Assembly (NCBI GenBank): GCA_023525715.1
Contig: CM042010.1
Span: forward strand, 68,908,894 to 68,972,893
Length of the DNA stretch: 64,000 nt
Direction of reading: 5' to 3'
Origin: Cichorium intybus
Taxonomy: Eukaryota; Streptophyta; Magnoliopsida; Asterales; Asteraceae
Made by a program: the position numbers and the translations under genes. Shown here one piece after another: positions 53,907 to 64,000 of the stretch (position 1 is the stretch's first letter; each line of letters opens with the position of its first letter). The notes below the pieces were generated by a model that was not told the DNA's origin, did no database searches, and was given only the letters and a program-made list of their open reading frames with translations.

Positions 53907-54337
53907 TGTAAGATCAAATTAAGAACAAGGCAAACAACAAGAACACAAATATCTGAGTATTCAATCAGTCGAATGATTTGTATTAAATGTAAAATAGATA
54001 GTGCTCCTAGTCTTTTTAATGACGAGCAACTATGAGGATCGTTACAATGAATATACGACTGTAAAAGTACGTACTAAACATCTAGGGCTAAAGGTGTTTA
54101 TATACTAAGATCTAATTAGATAAACACTTAATCCAATTAGTTACAGATAAGCATAAGAACCCTAGACATTATCTATTACAAAAGATAAGTACGAAATATA
54201 ACAGTCTTCAGATAAGTACGCAGACTTCGTATCAACAGCCGCTTCATATCAACCTTTACTTTGCATATACCAAAAGCTTCGAACAGGAACATAGATACTT
54301 TGGATATCAAAATATCATCAAAATCAGAATCCTAACA
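53907..54337 (-). mobile_element. 5' LTR of element A
   Basis: 431 bp with TATATAAA near 54100-54107; followed outward by target duplication ACCCA (54338-54342). Confidence 0.92.
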
Positions 54338-54342
54338 ACCCA

Positions 54343-55390
54343 AATGGAGTACTTTGACATCGCAGCGGTCGTCATGCGGTCAAAAATAAGAAAAACCTAA
54401 CACACTCACTTAGCACAGTGGAAGTCAGGGTCGATCCGCAGGAGTTACGTGGTCAAGTCAGGTGACAGATTACCAACTATAGTGTCACGCTATAGTCAGA
54501 GGACTTAGTTCCTAAGCTTTTGTCTACTAATCTCAGAAAACATAAACTGAAACAATTCCAACCAAACATAAACTTAAACTAAACTCCAAACAAACCTAGT
54601 CACTTACTGAAATCAGAAGTACATCTCTAATTCAGAAGCAAACAAAGGCAAACAATCAAACATAAACCAAGGCATAAACTAAACCAATAACTAAGGTCCA
54701 ACTGAACAGTCACTGGCTAAAGTTCAAACCACAAAGCTAACCCTAGTTGGCTACTGAAATCAGCAAAGGAATTCAGTCCAAACAAGGTCATACAAACATC
54801 CAAACACCAAACAACAAGTACAATCCAATATCAAGCATAAAATACTGAAAAAACCACAATTACTTGTAACCGAATGATTATCATAAACAAAACTCAGATC
54901 CACGATACAAACAGTAACCAAACGATTCAAAAACATAAACTAAAGCCTAATATCAGTGGTTGTCACTCCCAAAGATACTAGCTATTGAATTCTAACTATC
55001 TAGCTAAATGAAAATAAATTCTAAAACATAGAAATACCAAATATGAAGTTGCAGAAGCTTAATCTCGGAGTCAAAGAGCCTTGAGGTCGATTTTTCACCA
55101 GGGTTTTGCTCGGGTTTTCGGCTGAAAAAGCCTCTATTTATAGTTGCAAAGTTCCCGCAGCCGTGCCGCGTATTTATGGTTTCCGCGGCGCGCGTACGTA
55201 TTTTCCTGATTTTTCCTTCTTCTTCAAACTTCCTCCAATTTGCACGCTTTTGGTCCCTGTTTTCATTATTTTCTTCCAAACAAGTACTGGCACGAAAAGT
55301 GAGAATACCACGATATATATGATATAATTTCACTATGAATAGGGCTCAACAACGACTAAAATATGTAATATTACTAGGCGTTGTCAAACA
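54343..55390 (-). mobile_element. Probable 3' LTR of an Athila-like gypsy element (J)
   Basis: On the minus strand TGTTTGACAACGCC begins at 55390 right after a purine tract ACAAGTGTGGGG (55402-55391), the form used by Athila elements. The other end is not fixed: the sequence joins element E's remnant near 54338-54357. There are no reading frames beyond short ones. Confidence 0.45.
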
Positions 55391-56681
55391 CCCCACACTT
55401 GTACCTTGCTTGTCCCAAGGAAGAGAGTTTTTAATAAATTCTAACTAAGACTCAAATAATTTTTGACTGTGTTCAGTTTCAAAGCTTATTGCCCTATGAG
55501 TTATAGTGAAATAGTTCATGAAAACCTAATTAGAGTGTTCTTTGGAATTCATGGCTTTCTAGAGAACCCTTGATTACAAATTTTCTGTTCACAATGAAGT
55601 GTACTTACTCATTCAGATTCTAAAGGCCATTAAGAAATTGTCCATGACTTTCGATGTTGTCCGTGTAACGAGCTTTCGAAAATACCATCCTAGACCAGAC
55701 GATCTTAGGTAGTAAGGTGCATAAATGCCTCTTTGAGGCCACCCTTTTTGGACCTACCGGCTCGAACAACAAAGGCCACAGATTGACATTTCCTTCCTAA
55801 ATTCCAATCCTAAAACACTCTAATCGTCTAACTCCTAAAACTCAACTTGTTTGACTAAACTAATAGCATGGTAACAACTACATAGTATCTCTTGAAAAAT
55901 ACTAGTGCTATAAACAATCACAAACCATTAGTTTCAAACTTACAATTTATTAAATTTTTTTTGAAAAAGTTGCTAAAAATATGAAAATTGGTCTTTTCCC
56001 GCAAAAATTTCAAAAAACTACTCTTTCGCCCGTCCACACCCCACACTTAAAACCGTACAACGTCCCCGTTGTACAAAATTATTTAGAACAAGGGAGAAAG
56101 AGTTACCCCTTTGGACGGTAGATTGCTTGGTTGGTACTCAGTATCACAGGTACAAATTTGAACAAAAAGGGTCCTTGATTACGCATTCTGGAGTTGTAGC
56201 GCAACAGTGAACACGCCGGTGGTCAAAACAAGTGGAGGGGGCATGGTGACCCCACACTTGTCTGAGACAACTCCTTCCCATTTGATATAACATACATGAC
56301 TCAACAAAAACATCAAATACAAATAGACTAAACAAATATAAACAAAGAAATGTACAACAAGTGAAATGTTTGTGTTGCGGATGACCGCGGCGATTGAAGA
56401 ACGTGCGTTGCAGTGATTATGAGAGTTGAAACTATTGTCAAGTGGGAAATGACCGCGTCGCGTCCTATAAGGGCACTGCGGCGCGGTAATTTCAGCAGAT
56501 TGCTACAATTTCAAATCTCATAATAAACGATTCAACACCAAAAACAAATATTTTATTACTGTCTACTGCCTTTAAGAGGCTTATTTTCCTAAACAACTTT
56601 CTCTACAATTTATTCCTAAAAGAAAATGCAAAACAAATGTACTAAAAGAAAAATTCAAACATCATTACATCCATCCTTTTG
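55391..56681 (-). other. 3' noncoding region of Athila-like element J
   Basis: 1.3 kb between the envelope-like ORF stop and the LTR, with three copies of AAGTGTGGGGT (minus strand, ends at about 55391, 56036 and 56249). Otherwise no feature recognised. Confidence 0.5.
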
Positions 56682-58077
56682 TTAATTATGAGCCGTATCA
56701 TCATAGTCACCTTCCTCTTCTTCTGGATCCTCCTCCATAGGCTCTTCTTCATCTTCCCCTCGGAGTGTCGGCTGGGGTCTCGGTGGGGTACACCTGTTCT
56801 TTGCCATGTGTGTGACCATACAATCTGCTAACCACAGGAGCTGTGTCTGTGTGTTCTCTGTTCTTCTATCCACCTCGTGCATGGCATAAGACTAGACCTG
56901 ATGCTCCCGCATATGTGCCTCCATGGTCCTCTGGAGTGCCTTTACCTCGTCCGCAAGGAATCGGGACTCCATGGTGGCTGGTGATGGACCACGGGGTAGA
57001 ATGGTGCTCGACTTTGCCCTCTTTCTAGATGGCTCCGACCGGAGTGCCGGGAAGGGCATGCGATCCACAGTCGTGATCCCATCGTCCACGTATATAACAT
57101 CCCGTGATGTAGTCACAGGCGGACAAAACAGGATTGGAGGGATGACCTCCAGTCCCTCAGTCGTGTGCTCAGATATCAGTCCATACGAGTCCGCCAATCG
57201 AGTAATGAAGTGTCCCCTTCCCAATGCGGTAAACTTCATCGTCGCATCGGTGATTTGTTTGAAAAAGTCGTCAACGAAATACGGGATGTTACAAGTTTCC
57301 AACATCCCCGTTGCTGCCCACATCAGATGTAGCTCTCGGGGCAACACTTTCTCCTCATCGGCGCGAGGCCACAGCATGGTCGATATGAGCCGATGTAACA
57401 TACGATGTGCTCGTAGGTGCATATAACATTCCCGGACCGTATTCTCGTGGTACCGGGTGGAGGATATCGTGCTCCAGTACTCAGCTGGCGAGAAAGAGTC
57501 ACCCATGGTACGGCTGGCGCGTCTGTGAAACGTCCCAAACTCCTATGTCTGCGACTCCTCTTCGGTGTACAGCCCGATACGGTACCCGAATTCCCGTAAA
57601 GTGCAACTGCGATCATGATTTCCCAGGAGAAATCGAACAGTCTCCAAAGTGTCCATACCAGTCTGTTTGTGATCAAAATGATAACTGGCGAGGAATTGAA
57701 GGAAGACCTCACGGTATACAGGTTCATTCAGTTGTGTGGCATTTTCAAGTGCCCTGCAGGTATAAGTTAGCTCCCCTGCCTCGTATCCTTCTTCGACCAG
57801 CCAGTCCTTGAGATGATCCAGAATTCCTGATTCCCTGGTCAACTCCCAGTTGACCGTGCGGCAGGGCAATATACGCTTATGTGGACACATACCCCGGCGA
57901 TTGAGGAAGCTTGCCGCGCGAACCCTATCAGTTTGGGTAGTCAAAGAATTCCAGTTAAGTGTTTCAGAACTACCAGATGACGATATAATGCCTGCAGAAT
58001 GCATAAAAAAATTGATAATGAGTGCACTGTCCGGCGTTCGACGCGGCGCACACAGGCATACCGCAACGCGCTAAATG
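56682..58077 (-). pseudogene. Athila ORF1/envelope-like protein of element J, truncated
   Basis: One frame runs from the H junction (58077; first Met 58004) to 56682, about 440 codons, interrupted only by TAG at about 57543 and TAG at about 56892. The family is the Athila retrotransposon ORF-1 group of plants, found downstream of pol; its biochemical function is unknown. Recognisable features are a helical region with FLQFLASYHFDH and RTVNWELTRESG, the LLGNHDRSCTLREFGYRIGLY motif, and MLHRLISTMLWPRADEEKV. A central linker follows, then a C-terminal acidic tail (EEEPMEEDPEEEEGDYDD). The family is called from the general pattern, not from a search. The 5' part is cut by element H. Confidence 0.65.
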
Positions 58078-58848
58078 TGTTGGATTAGGTGTCTAAGCCA
58101 TGACTTTATATTTATATTTATCTTGTTAATTGAAGCAAAGTCCATTTGGGTTGCCCTCATAGCTGGAGGTTAGGAAAGAGTTCAGTAGAGTAAAAGGTTG
58201 ATTTATTAATTGTTTAATAAATCAATAGAATTAATTAAATGGTTTATTAATATATTTATGTGTTAATATATTAATTAGAAACTATAATAATTAATTAAGA
58301 TTTAATCTAGAATTAATTGGATTTAATTCAGTGATTAAATTAATTAATTAAAAGTGCAGGGACTGGTTTGTATTTATTTAATAGTTGAATAAATAACTGG
58401 CCAGTGGACAGGGGCCAAAAGTGGCGCCAACTATGGAGGATTCTCCATAGGTGGCGAAACCCTATTAGGGTTTAGAAAAGGGCTTGGTCCATTTAGTCAG
58501 CAGGCTTGCCCATTTGGAGGCTCCTTAGGGTTTCAGCTGTAACCCTTGGATGCTATAAAAGGAGGCACCTGGCCACCCTAAAATCTGTGCCATCTTTGAA
58601 CCAGGATTACTCTGCTGGACTGTCTTCTCCATTGCTTAGGTGTGACTTCATTTGACGCAGGATTCTTTTGCTGCTAGCTTCAAGGATCATAAGATCAAAA
58701 GGTTGGTTTTCTCAGTTTTGATCTTTAGAAATAATTGGTCCCTTTAGGTTTTAGTTTATTATCTTCATAGAAGAAAACATAGATCTATCTAGGGTTGCAT
58801 GTGAACCATAAGAGATTATTTGTTCATTGTTTGCTAGAAAACCCTTCA
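58078..58848 (+). mobile_element. 5' LTR of copia element H
   Basis: 771 bp, TGTTGGATTAGG...CCCTTCA, family of B and of the solo LTR at 48130. Promoter core CTATAAAAGG near 58553-58563. The 3' LTR is beyond the window. Confidence 0.88.
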
Positions 58849-60099
58849 GTGGTATCAGAGCATAGGCTTGTTTTCTTATGAATGATATAAATTGCATGGA
58901 TTGTTTATTCCTTGGTGTTTTTTGCGATGAACATCACCAAGGATGGCCTTGGATCGATTTTTGGCTAGGGTTTCCTAACCCTATCCGCCACCAATTTGGT
59001 CCCCTCCCTTATTTGCTTGATTTACTTGCGTTTTATAAGTAGGTTGTTATTTTGGTAATTAATTGGATTAATAAAATAACTAGAACTCTTATGTGTTGGC
59101 TTGTAAATTTTCGAACCATATAGGGACCAAGACAGAAAAATTAATTTGATTAATTTTATAAAATCTATCTTAGATTTAATTAGTTTAATTAATTGTTAAT
59201 TAAAAGATCTATTAAATCGGTTTAAAGAATTAATTTAAATTTTCGAAAAAATAGTTTAAAATTTGCGAAAATTAAGAAATAATTAATTCTAAAATATTTT
59301 AATAAGATTAAAATATATCTTATATATTTATAATTAAAATTTAAATATTTATATATAAGAAAATTGGTTAGTCTTACCGCTAGTAGGCCTCATTCACAAA
59401 ACTGTCCTATAAAGAGGATATAAGGCGACTGCCTATAAAATGGCAGTCTAATGGGTATCCACTCTTACCCACAGCTCTCCTGGTCAGTCGTGTGTCGTTA
59501 GCCGAACGGGTTTGATAGAACCGCTAAGCCTCTTAAAAGTATAATGCTATAATTGAAAGTACTAGAACCTTGAACAAAAACCCAATCTAGTTACTTTAGG
59601 TTAAAAATGTGAATTGGTGCTAATCCATGGAATTGCACATTGCAATTTCTGAAACATTGGTGGAGCGTGTGTGGTTAACCGTCACACTAATAGGGGTTCA
59701 CAAAGACTTACAATGGGTTTCTCGATTTTGTCATTATTAACGGAGCGTGTGTGGTTAACCGGCACGTTAATTAGAGATGACAATTGACTTCGAGAATACC
59801 GAGCGAATTTGCATGGTTATTCACACCCGGTTTGTGATCCTCGGCATCCCAGTCACAAACAGTGGGGCACATCCGAGACTAAACATGCCATTGAATAGTT
59901 CAATGTGTCTCAACAGATCTAGGAATTTCATAAGTTGAAATTGATAAGTGTATTATCTACCTTAATGACCATTATGTTGTGATTACGACATCCTTCTTCA
60001 CACCATAGTTGGGGCATTTTGGGTCCTAGCCTTAATAAATAATATATTGGGTAATTATTTAAAAGGATTAATTGAACTAATAAATTCTGTTTATTGTAG
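58849..60099 (+). other. Primer-binding site and leader of element H
   Basis: TGGTATCAGAGC at 58850-58861 (initiator tRNA-Met). The 1.25-kb leader matches the leader of B by eye (for example GCATGGTTATTCACACCCGGTTTGTGATCCTCGG-type segment near 59810-59845, in two pieces) and bears two copies of the GGAGCG..ACCG(G/T)CAC motif at 59662 and 59742. Confidence 0.8.
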
Positions 60100-60930
60100 A
60101 TGTCTGAATCAAGTGTTTATTCTCCTCCTTCACCCATTTCTGAGAGCATCAGAAAGCACCTGCTGAATATGGAAAGGCTGACTGGCCTTAACTGTAAGGA
60201 ATGGCTTCGCAATTGGAGACTTGCTCTCGGAGTTGCTGGCAAGCTACATCTCACCGAGTATCCGATCCCGGTTCCACCGAAACAAGTCATCATAAAGAGC
60301 CTTTATGATAAGCATGACTTATTAGTTGATGAATCCGAAAAGATTCGTGACCTCATGCTATTGACCATTGACCTTGAGTTCTGCAAGGATTTTGAATCCT
60401 TGGGGCCATATGAGTTAATGCAATCGGTTGAGGAAAGGTTCCAAAAACCGGTTGAAAAGGAACAAGCTAGTATCTTCAAAAGACTTGTAGAGTGTAAGTT
60501 AAAAGAAGGAAGTAGCATCGATTCACATGTTCTTCAGATTGAAGCGTACATAGGCGAATTGTACAAACTTGGTTATTCCATGAGTCAGGAGTCGAGTGTT
60601 AACACTCTACTCGCTTCACTGACCAGTAAGTACGATCTGTTCATTCAGACGTATAAAAAGGAAAACCAGAAAAAGACCTTTATGGATATGCGTCCACTGT
60701 TGACTTTATACGAGTCATTCTTGGATAGGCATAGCTCAAATGGTTTAGCTACTTCTGGATTAAGTCCAGTGAAAAGACGCAGCAAGAAACGATCCAGATC
60801 GTCTGGACAAGTCTTCAACTGGGAATCCACAAAATCGGATACAGTCGCGGGAAGATTGGAAGACGCTCCAAGGTCAAAATCTTTTGAAAGCTCAGGTATA
60901 TCTAAAAACCTCAAAACTCCTGTTCCATAA
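60100..60930 (+). CDS. gag: Copia-type gag of element H
   Basis: 276 codons, intact. The capsid-type domain opens with LTGLNCKEWLRNWRLALG, equivalent to LDGTNYNDWIRNIKMAL of B, and contains ELMQSVEERFQKPVEKEQ, IEAYIGELYKLGYSM, LLASLTSKYDLFIQTY. The end is basic and Ser-rich (KRRSKKRSRSSGQ), with no zinc knuckle, protease or pol following. It sits behind a B-family LTR and leader but is clearly different in sequence from B's gag. It likely forms the particle protein of a non-autonomous element that relies on B-type enzymes; that is inference. Confidence 0.75.
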   Translation: MSESSVYSPPSPISESIRKHLLNMERLTGLNCKEWLRNWRLALGVAGKLHLTEYPIPVPPKQVIIKSLYDKHDLLVDESEKIRDLMLLTIDLEFCKDFESLGPYELMQSVEERFQKPVEKEQASIFKRLVECKLKEGSSIDSHVLQIEAYIGELYKLGYSMSQESSVNTLLASLTSKYDLFIQTYKKENQKKTFMDMRPLLTLYESFLDRHSSNGLATSGLSPVKRRSKKRSRSSGQVFNWESTKSDTVAGRLEDAPRSKSFESSGISKNLKTPVP

Positions 60931-63900
60931 TTCCTTGATGCATAATGTGATAGTCACATTTTGGTTTGTATGCAGGGAATCAGTAGGGTACGGGACATTG
61001 GCGCATAGGAGCACATTTGGATTGGATTCCCGGCTCATGAAATTTTGAAGTTTAGTTAGATATTGAAATATTGTTATTATCTTTTCAGATGCGTATGACA
61101 TTGTCTATCATATAGTACATTGTTCAAGGATTTTGTTTTTTAATAAAATTGTCGTTTAATTTCTTTTAACATCTGTTGTTTGAAATTATCCTTGAAATGT
61201 TTGTATGATTCTGTTGAATGCATGATTAGTAATAACTTGAATGTTGAATGCATCCAAAATGTTTGGATTTTAGAAATTGTGTTCTCTTTATGATTGTTAA
61301 GATAAATGTCATAAGAATCAATTCAACCAGAGGCCTAGTTGGATAGGACTTTGGAATCACTTGACTTAGAGTCACCTGATGATTGAGTTCCTAATGTGTC
61401 AAGAAATGAATCAACCAAAGATCCAGATGGACAGGACTTTGGAATCATTTGACTTAGAGTCAGATGATGATTAAGTTCTTTATAAAACACATATAGCAAG
61501 AAATGAATCACCCAAAGATCCAGAGGAATGGATTTTGGAATCAGTTGACTTAGAGTTAACTGAAGATTGCAAGTCTCGTACAGAGTTAACAAAGTCATAA
61601 GTTTACATAGAGATGTAAAAGATATTGAGATTAGGAGCAACGTACACATCAGCTGCTGTGTATTGCTCGAATCTTCAAATAGAACACAGTTGTTTGTACT
61701 TCGCGATATTTGTCATTCGGTATGACGAATATGGCTTCGCTTATCAAAATAAACGATTGAATTGAAACCTTGAACAGTTCAAGGAATTCAAAGAAAGTAC
61801 AAGATCTATAGAACCTGAGTAATAACATAAACTAAGAAAAGGGGTTTCATAGTTCATTCCCTTCCAAGAACATTAATAGTTATAATGTATCTTAGGGAAG
61901 ATGATGGAGCATTGGTCGAAACAGTTCGATCCTCAATGTATGAGATACATTGCCAATTAGTTTCCAATAAATTAAAACACTAAACCAGTCAGACCATATA
62001 AACCATATTCCGACCACATCTAAGACTAAGTAGGTTTTGCAGACACTGTCTGAAATGTAAAGCTGGGATTGTCCCACTTGTACATTAAAAGTCCAGGGTC
62101 TTGTAGTGTTCGTCCGAACCACATGACTCGCCTGAACCTAATCAGAAATGTCGTTTCACTAGCTGTCCTGCTGTACCTGGAAAAGAAAGAGCTCTTTTAG
62201 AAAGAACTCATGTTCTAAGGAAACAGTGGGAGTTGGGACAGTCCTGAATAAGTTCAGGATTAGCAAAGTGAAAGAACCTTTAGTCATCACTAGGCTTAGA
62301 GCAGAACTTAGATTTCTGTTTTAATACTGACATAATCTTCTCTTGACCAGTAGTATTGATCACCGTCATAAGTAGTTATGATCGGGGTGACATACCGATT
62401 AGTGGTAAAACACTATAGTTGGTACGGATTTTCAATCCGACTACTTGGAAGCATTGGTGAGCCCGGTTGCTGCAAATTAAGAGAACCTTAGGACGAGATA
62501 CGGTCTATGTGACAGTTTGATTGATTTTACAACTGGTCTATGTGGGATTAATAATCAAAAGAAACCAACATGGACAGAAACGCACCTTCAAAACATCTGG
62601 TTGAGTGAGACGATACTCAGAGTCAAGTAATTGACTCCGAAAGAAGCACTCTCAATAGAAGATGAAATCCAAAAGGATACTGCATAATGTAAGTCGTTAG
62701 TGGAGCGCGTGTGGATCACCGGCACACTAATGAGGACTCACAGAGAGTATGCCAGTATAAAGGTACGTGGGCCCGGGATTACAGCATGGGCATCTCGCAA
62801 GAAAGGATATTCAGATTCTCAAAATATGCCAAAGGATTAGATTTTGAGAAAGGGCTGAAAGATATCCATTAAGATGTCAGAAAGGTTTGGATTCTCAAAA
62901 TATGCCATAAGCTCTGGATTTTGTGAATAGTCCATAACCGTGTCAAAGCCAGTAGGAGTATTGCTGTTATCTATATCAATATGTGTGTTACATACTGTTT
63001 CTAGGAAACGTCTCTTTTCATTACAAAGTGTAATGACTTGGTGTTAAGATACGGCATGCCCGGGTGGTTATAAACGTCTACGAGATAGATCGAAACTATG
63101 CAAAATGACCTTGATGAGACTCAAGATGCTATGCCCTATGAAATAGTTTTCTGTCATTGCAAAGTGCAATGATTTGGCATATAAAGAAGGTGCAGCATAC
63201 TCACATAATCCATAGACATCTATCAGATAGATGTTGTCATCAGTATAGACCTGGCCATAGTAAGCATGATATTGATAAGATTCAAGATGCATGGAAAAGA
63301 GTCTCCGAAAGGAAATAGTTATTGAAAATCATGACACAAGGATTATAAGTAATCCTTAGATTCCAAAAGAGTTTGGAATAGGACTGGATCGAATCCAACA
63401 AGTTTCTTGGATCGATCAGAAGTGTCATGAACATGTCTTGATGACTTAATGCTTAGAGCATAGTGAGTCAGATTCAGGATATGACCTGGCTGGAATACTT
63501 AATGGATTTTGTACATACGTGAGAAATCATTGGAAAATGATTAGGGGTGAATGTTGATAACAATTTGAAAAGAGTTTTTTAAAATAAGGACTTAATGGTT
63601 AAAGAGTTTCGTTGGCATTCCGATGGAGCGCGTGTGGCTCACCGGCACATCGTAACACCTCAAAATTGTCTTAGGATGCAGTCATGTGGAATAAAGATCC
63701 CTAGAACCATGGAAAGTCACGGTACATAGAATGGAGTTGTTAGTGAAAATGACGGTATGACCAAAAATGAAATATCATCGGAAGGATATCCGATAGGATG
63801 AAGTGTATTAATACATAGAAAGAGTGAAAGGTCAAGTAGACATAGATACATAACACGAATTAAATAGTTTAAAAGGAATCTAGAAACCAATAATAGTTTT

Positions 63901-64000
63901 ATGTAAAATCCGACTTGGTGATTACCTCGTGGAGACTTGGTAGTTAGGAAAGAGTAGCCACCAGTCAGATTTTATGTTTCAATTTTGCATGTTTCACTTC
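60931..64000 (+). other. Long noncoding 3' part of element H, structured repeats
   Basis: 3.07 kb with no pol frame. It holds three tandem repeats (61340-61560), two copies of the GGAGCG(C)GTGTGG..ACCGGCAC motif (62702-62725, 63625-63648), two long inverted repeats (62816-62850, 62892-62927) and two hairpins with one covarying pair (63019-63035, 63155-63171). The window ends inside the element. Confidence 0.6.
61340..61565 (+). repeat. Three tandem repeats of about 80-100 bp
   Basis: Each unit contains GGA(C/T)TTTGGAATCA..TGACTTAGAGT and ends near AAGAAATGAATCA-CCAAAGATCCAGA; the third copy is partial. Confidence 0.75.

Larger units (their letters stand above)
19848..54337 (-). mobile_element. 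Element A: Sirevirus-like Ty1/copia, split by nested insertions
   Basis: Terminal LTRs 53907-54337 (5') and 19848-20279 (3') are flanked by the same 5 bp, ACCCA, at 19843-19847 and 54338-54342. After subtracting element B (20.7 kb) and a solo LTR (0.77 kb) it is about 13.0 kb. Order on the minus strand: LTR, primer site, gag, PR-IN-RT-RH, 1.8 kb noncoding DNA, a long extra ORF, polypurine tract, LTR. LTRs differ at about 21 of 431 positions by eye (4.9%). Large gag, copia pol order and a downstream envelope-like ORF are the hallmarks of Sireviruses; the assignment rests on these features. Confidence 0.88.

Noticed and set aside
55330..55352. TGTTGAGCCCTATT on the minus strand as an inverted partner of E's LTR start (TGTTGGGCCCTATT, 17925)
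   Set aside because: Similarity is limited to about 14 bases and ends abruptly; not a second LTR of E.
56923..57426. Plus-strand frame of 167 codons
   Set aside because: Shadow of the Athila-type ORF on the minus strand, which is longer and has recognisable features.

Overview
This window is nuclear DNA of a flowering plant. It contains dicot-type Ty1/copia and Ty3/gypsy LTR retrotransposons, tRNA-Met-type primer sites, Athila-like and Sirevirus-like genes and a plant-specific RWP-RK gene fragment. The flavour of the repeats suggests Asteraceae, but that is inference. There is no bacterial or organellar sequence, and I see no intact host gene. The only non-transposon coding traces are the decayed RWP-RK gene (402-1781) and an Agenet-domain gene (35469-35885) carried inside a retrotransposon.

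Layout, left to right. (1) 402-1781: RWP-RK (RKD/NLP-type) pseudogene, minus strand. (2) 2256-5587: unassigned DNA with an array of tiny hairpins, then the 3' tail and one 2-kb LTR of a Ty3/gypsy element. (3) 5595-12155: copia element D (Sirevirus-like, minus), lacking its 5' LTR and gag start. (4) 12156-17924: Ty3/gypsy element G with a tandem, rearranged LTR, primer site, gag, protease and the first part of RT, cut off by (5) element E (17925-19847), a copia LTR plus the gag C-terminal half. (6) 19848-54337: a Russian doll of three copia elements, each with LTRs on both sides and a perfect 5-bp target duplication. Element A (Sirevirus-like, minus, TSD ACCCA) is split by B (another copia lineage, minus, 23781-44521, TSD ATATC), which is split by C (Sirevirus-like, plus, 27956-41043, TSD CGAAT). 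A also holds a solo LTR (48130-48896, TSD AGGAA). By-eye LTR divergence (A about 4.9%, B about 1.7%, C about 1.6%) agrees with the nesting order. (7) 54338-58077: remnant of an Athila-like gypsy element, minus, with its envelope-like ORF. (8) 58078-64000: element H, with a B-family LTR and leader, a different gag, and no pol gene before the window ends.

The most interesting biology is in the Sirevirus-like elements A and C. Both carry, downstream of pol, a very long extra ORF (about 1,100 codons) preceded at nearly the same distance (about 105 bp) by a TATA box, which suggests its own promoter. In C an antisense Agenet (Tudor-like chromatin-reader) gene with its own TATAAAAGG box lies head-to-head with that ORF. 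A, C and D share a splice-acceptor-like sequence between gag and protease. Several reading frames, above all the extra ORF of A, have decayed by in-frame stops with almost no frameshifts, as expected from C-to-T decay of methylated DNA. The B/H family carries a repeated small hairpin motif in its leader and 3' region.
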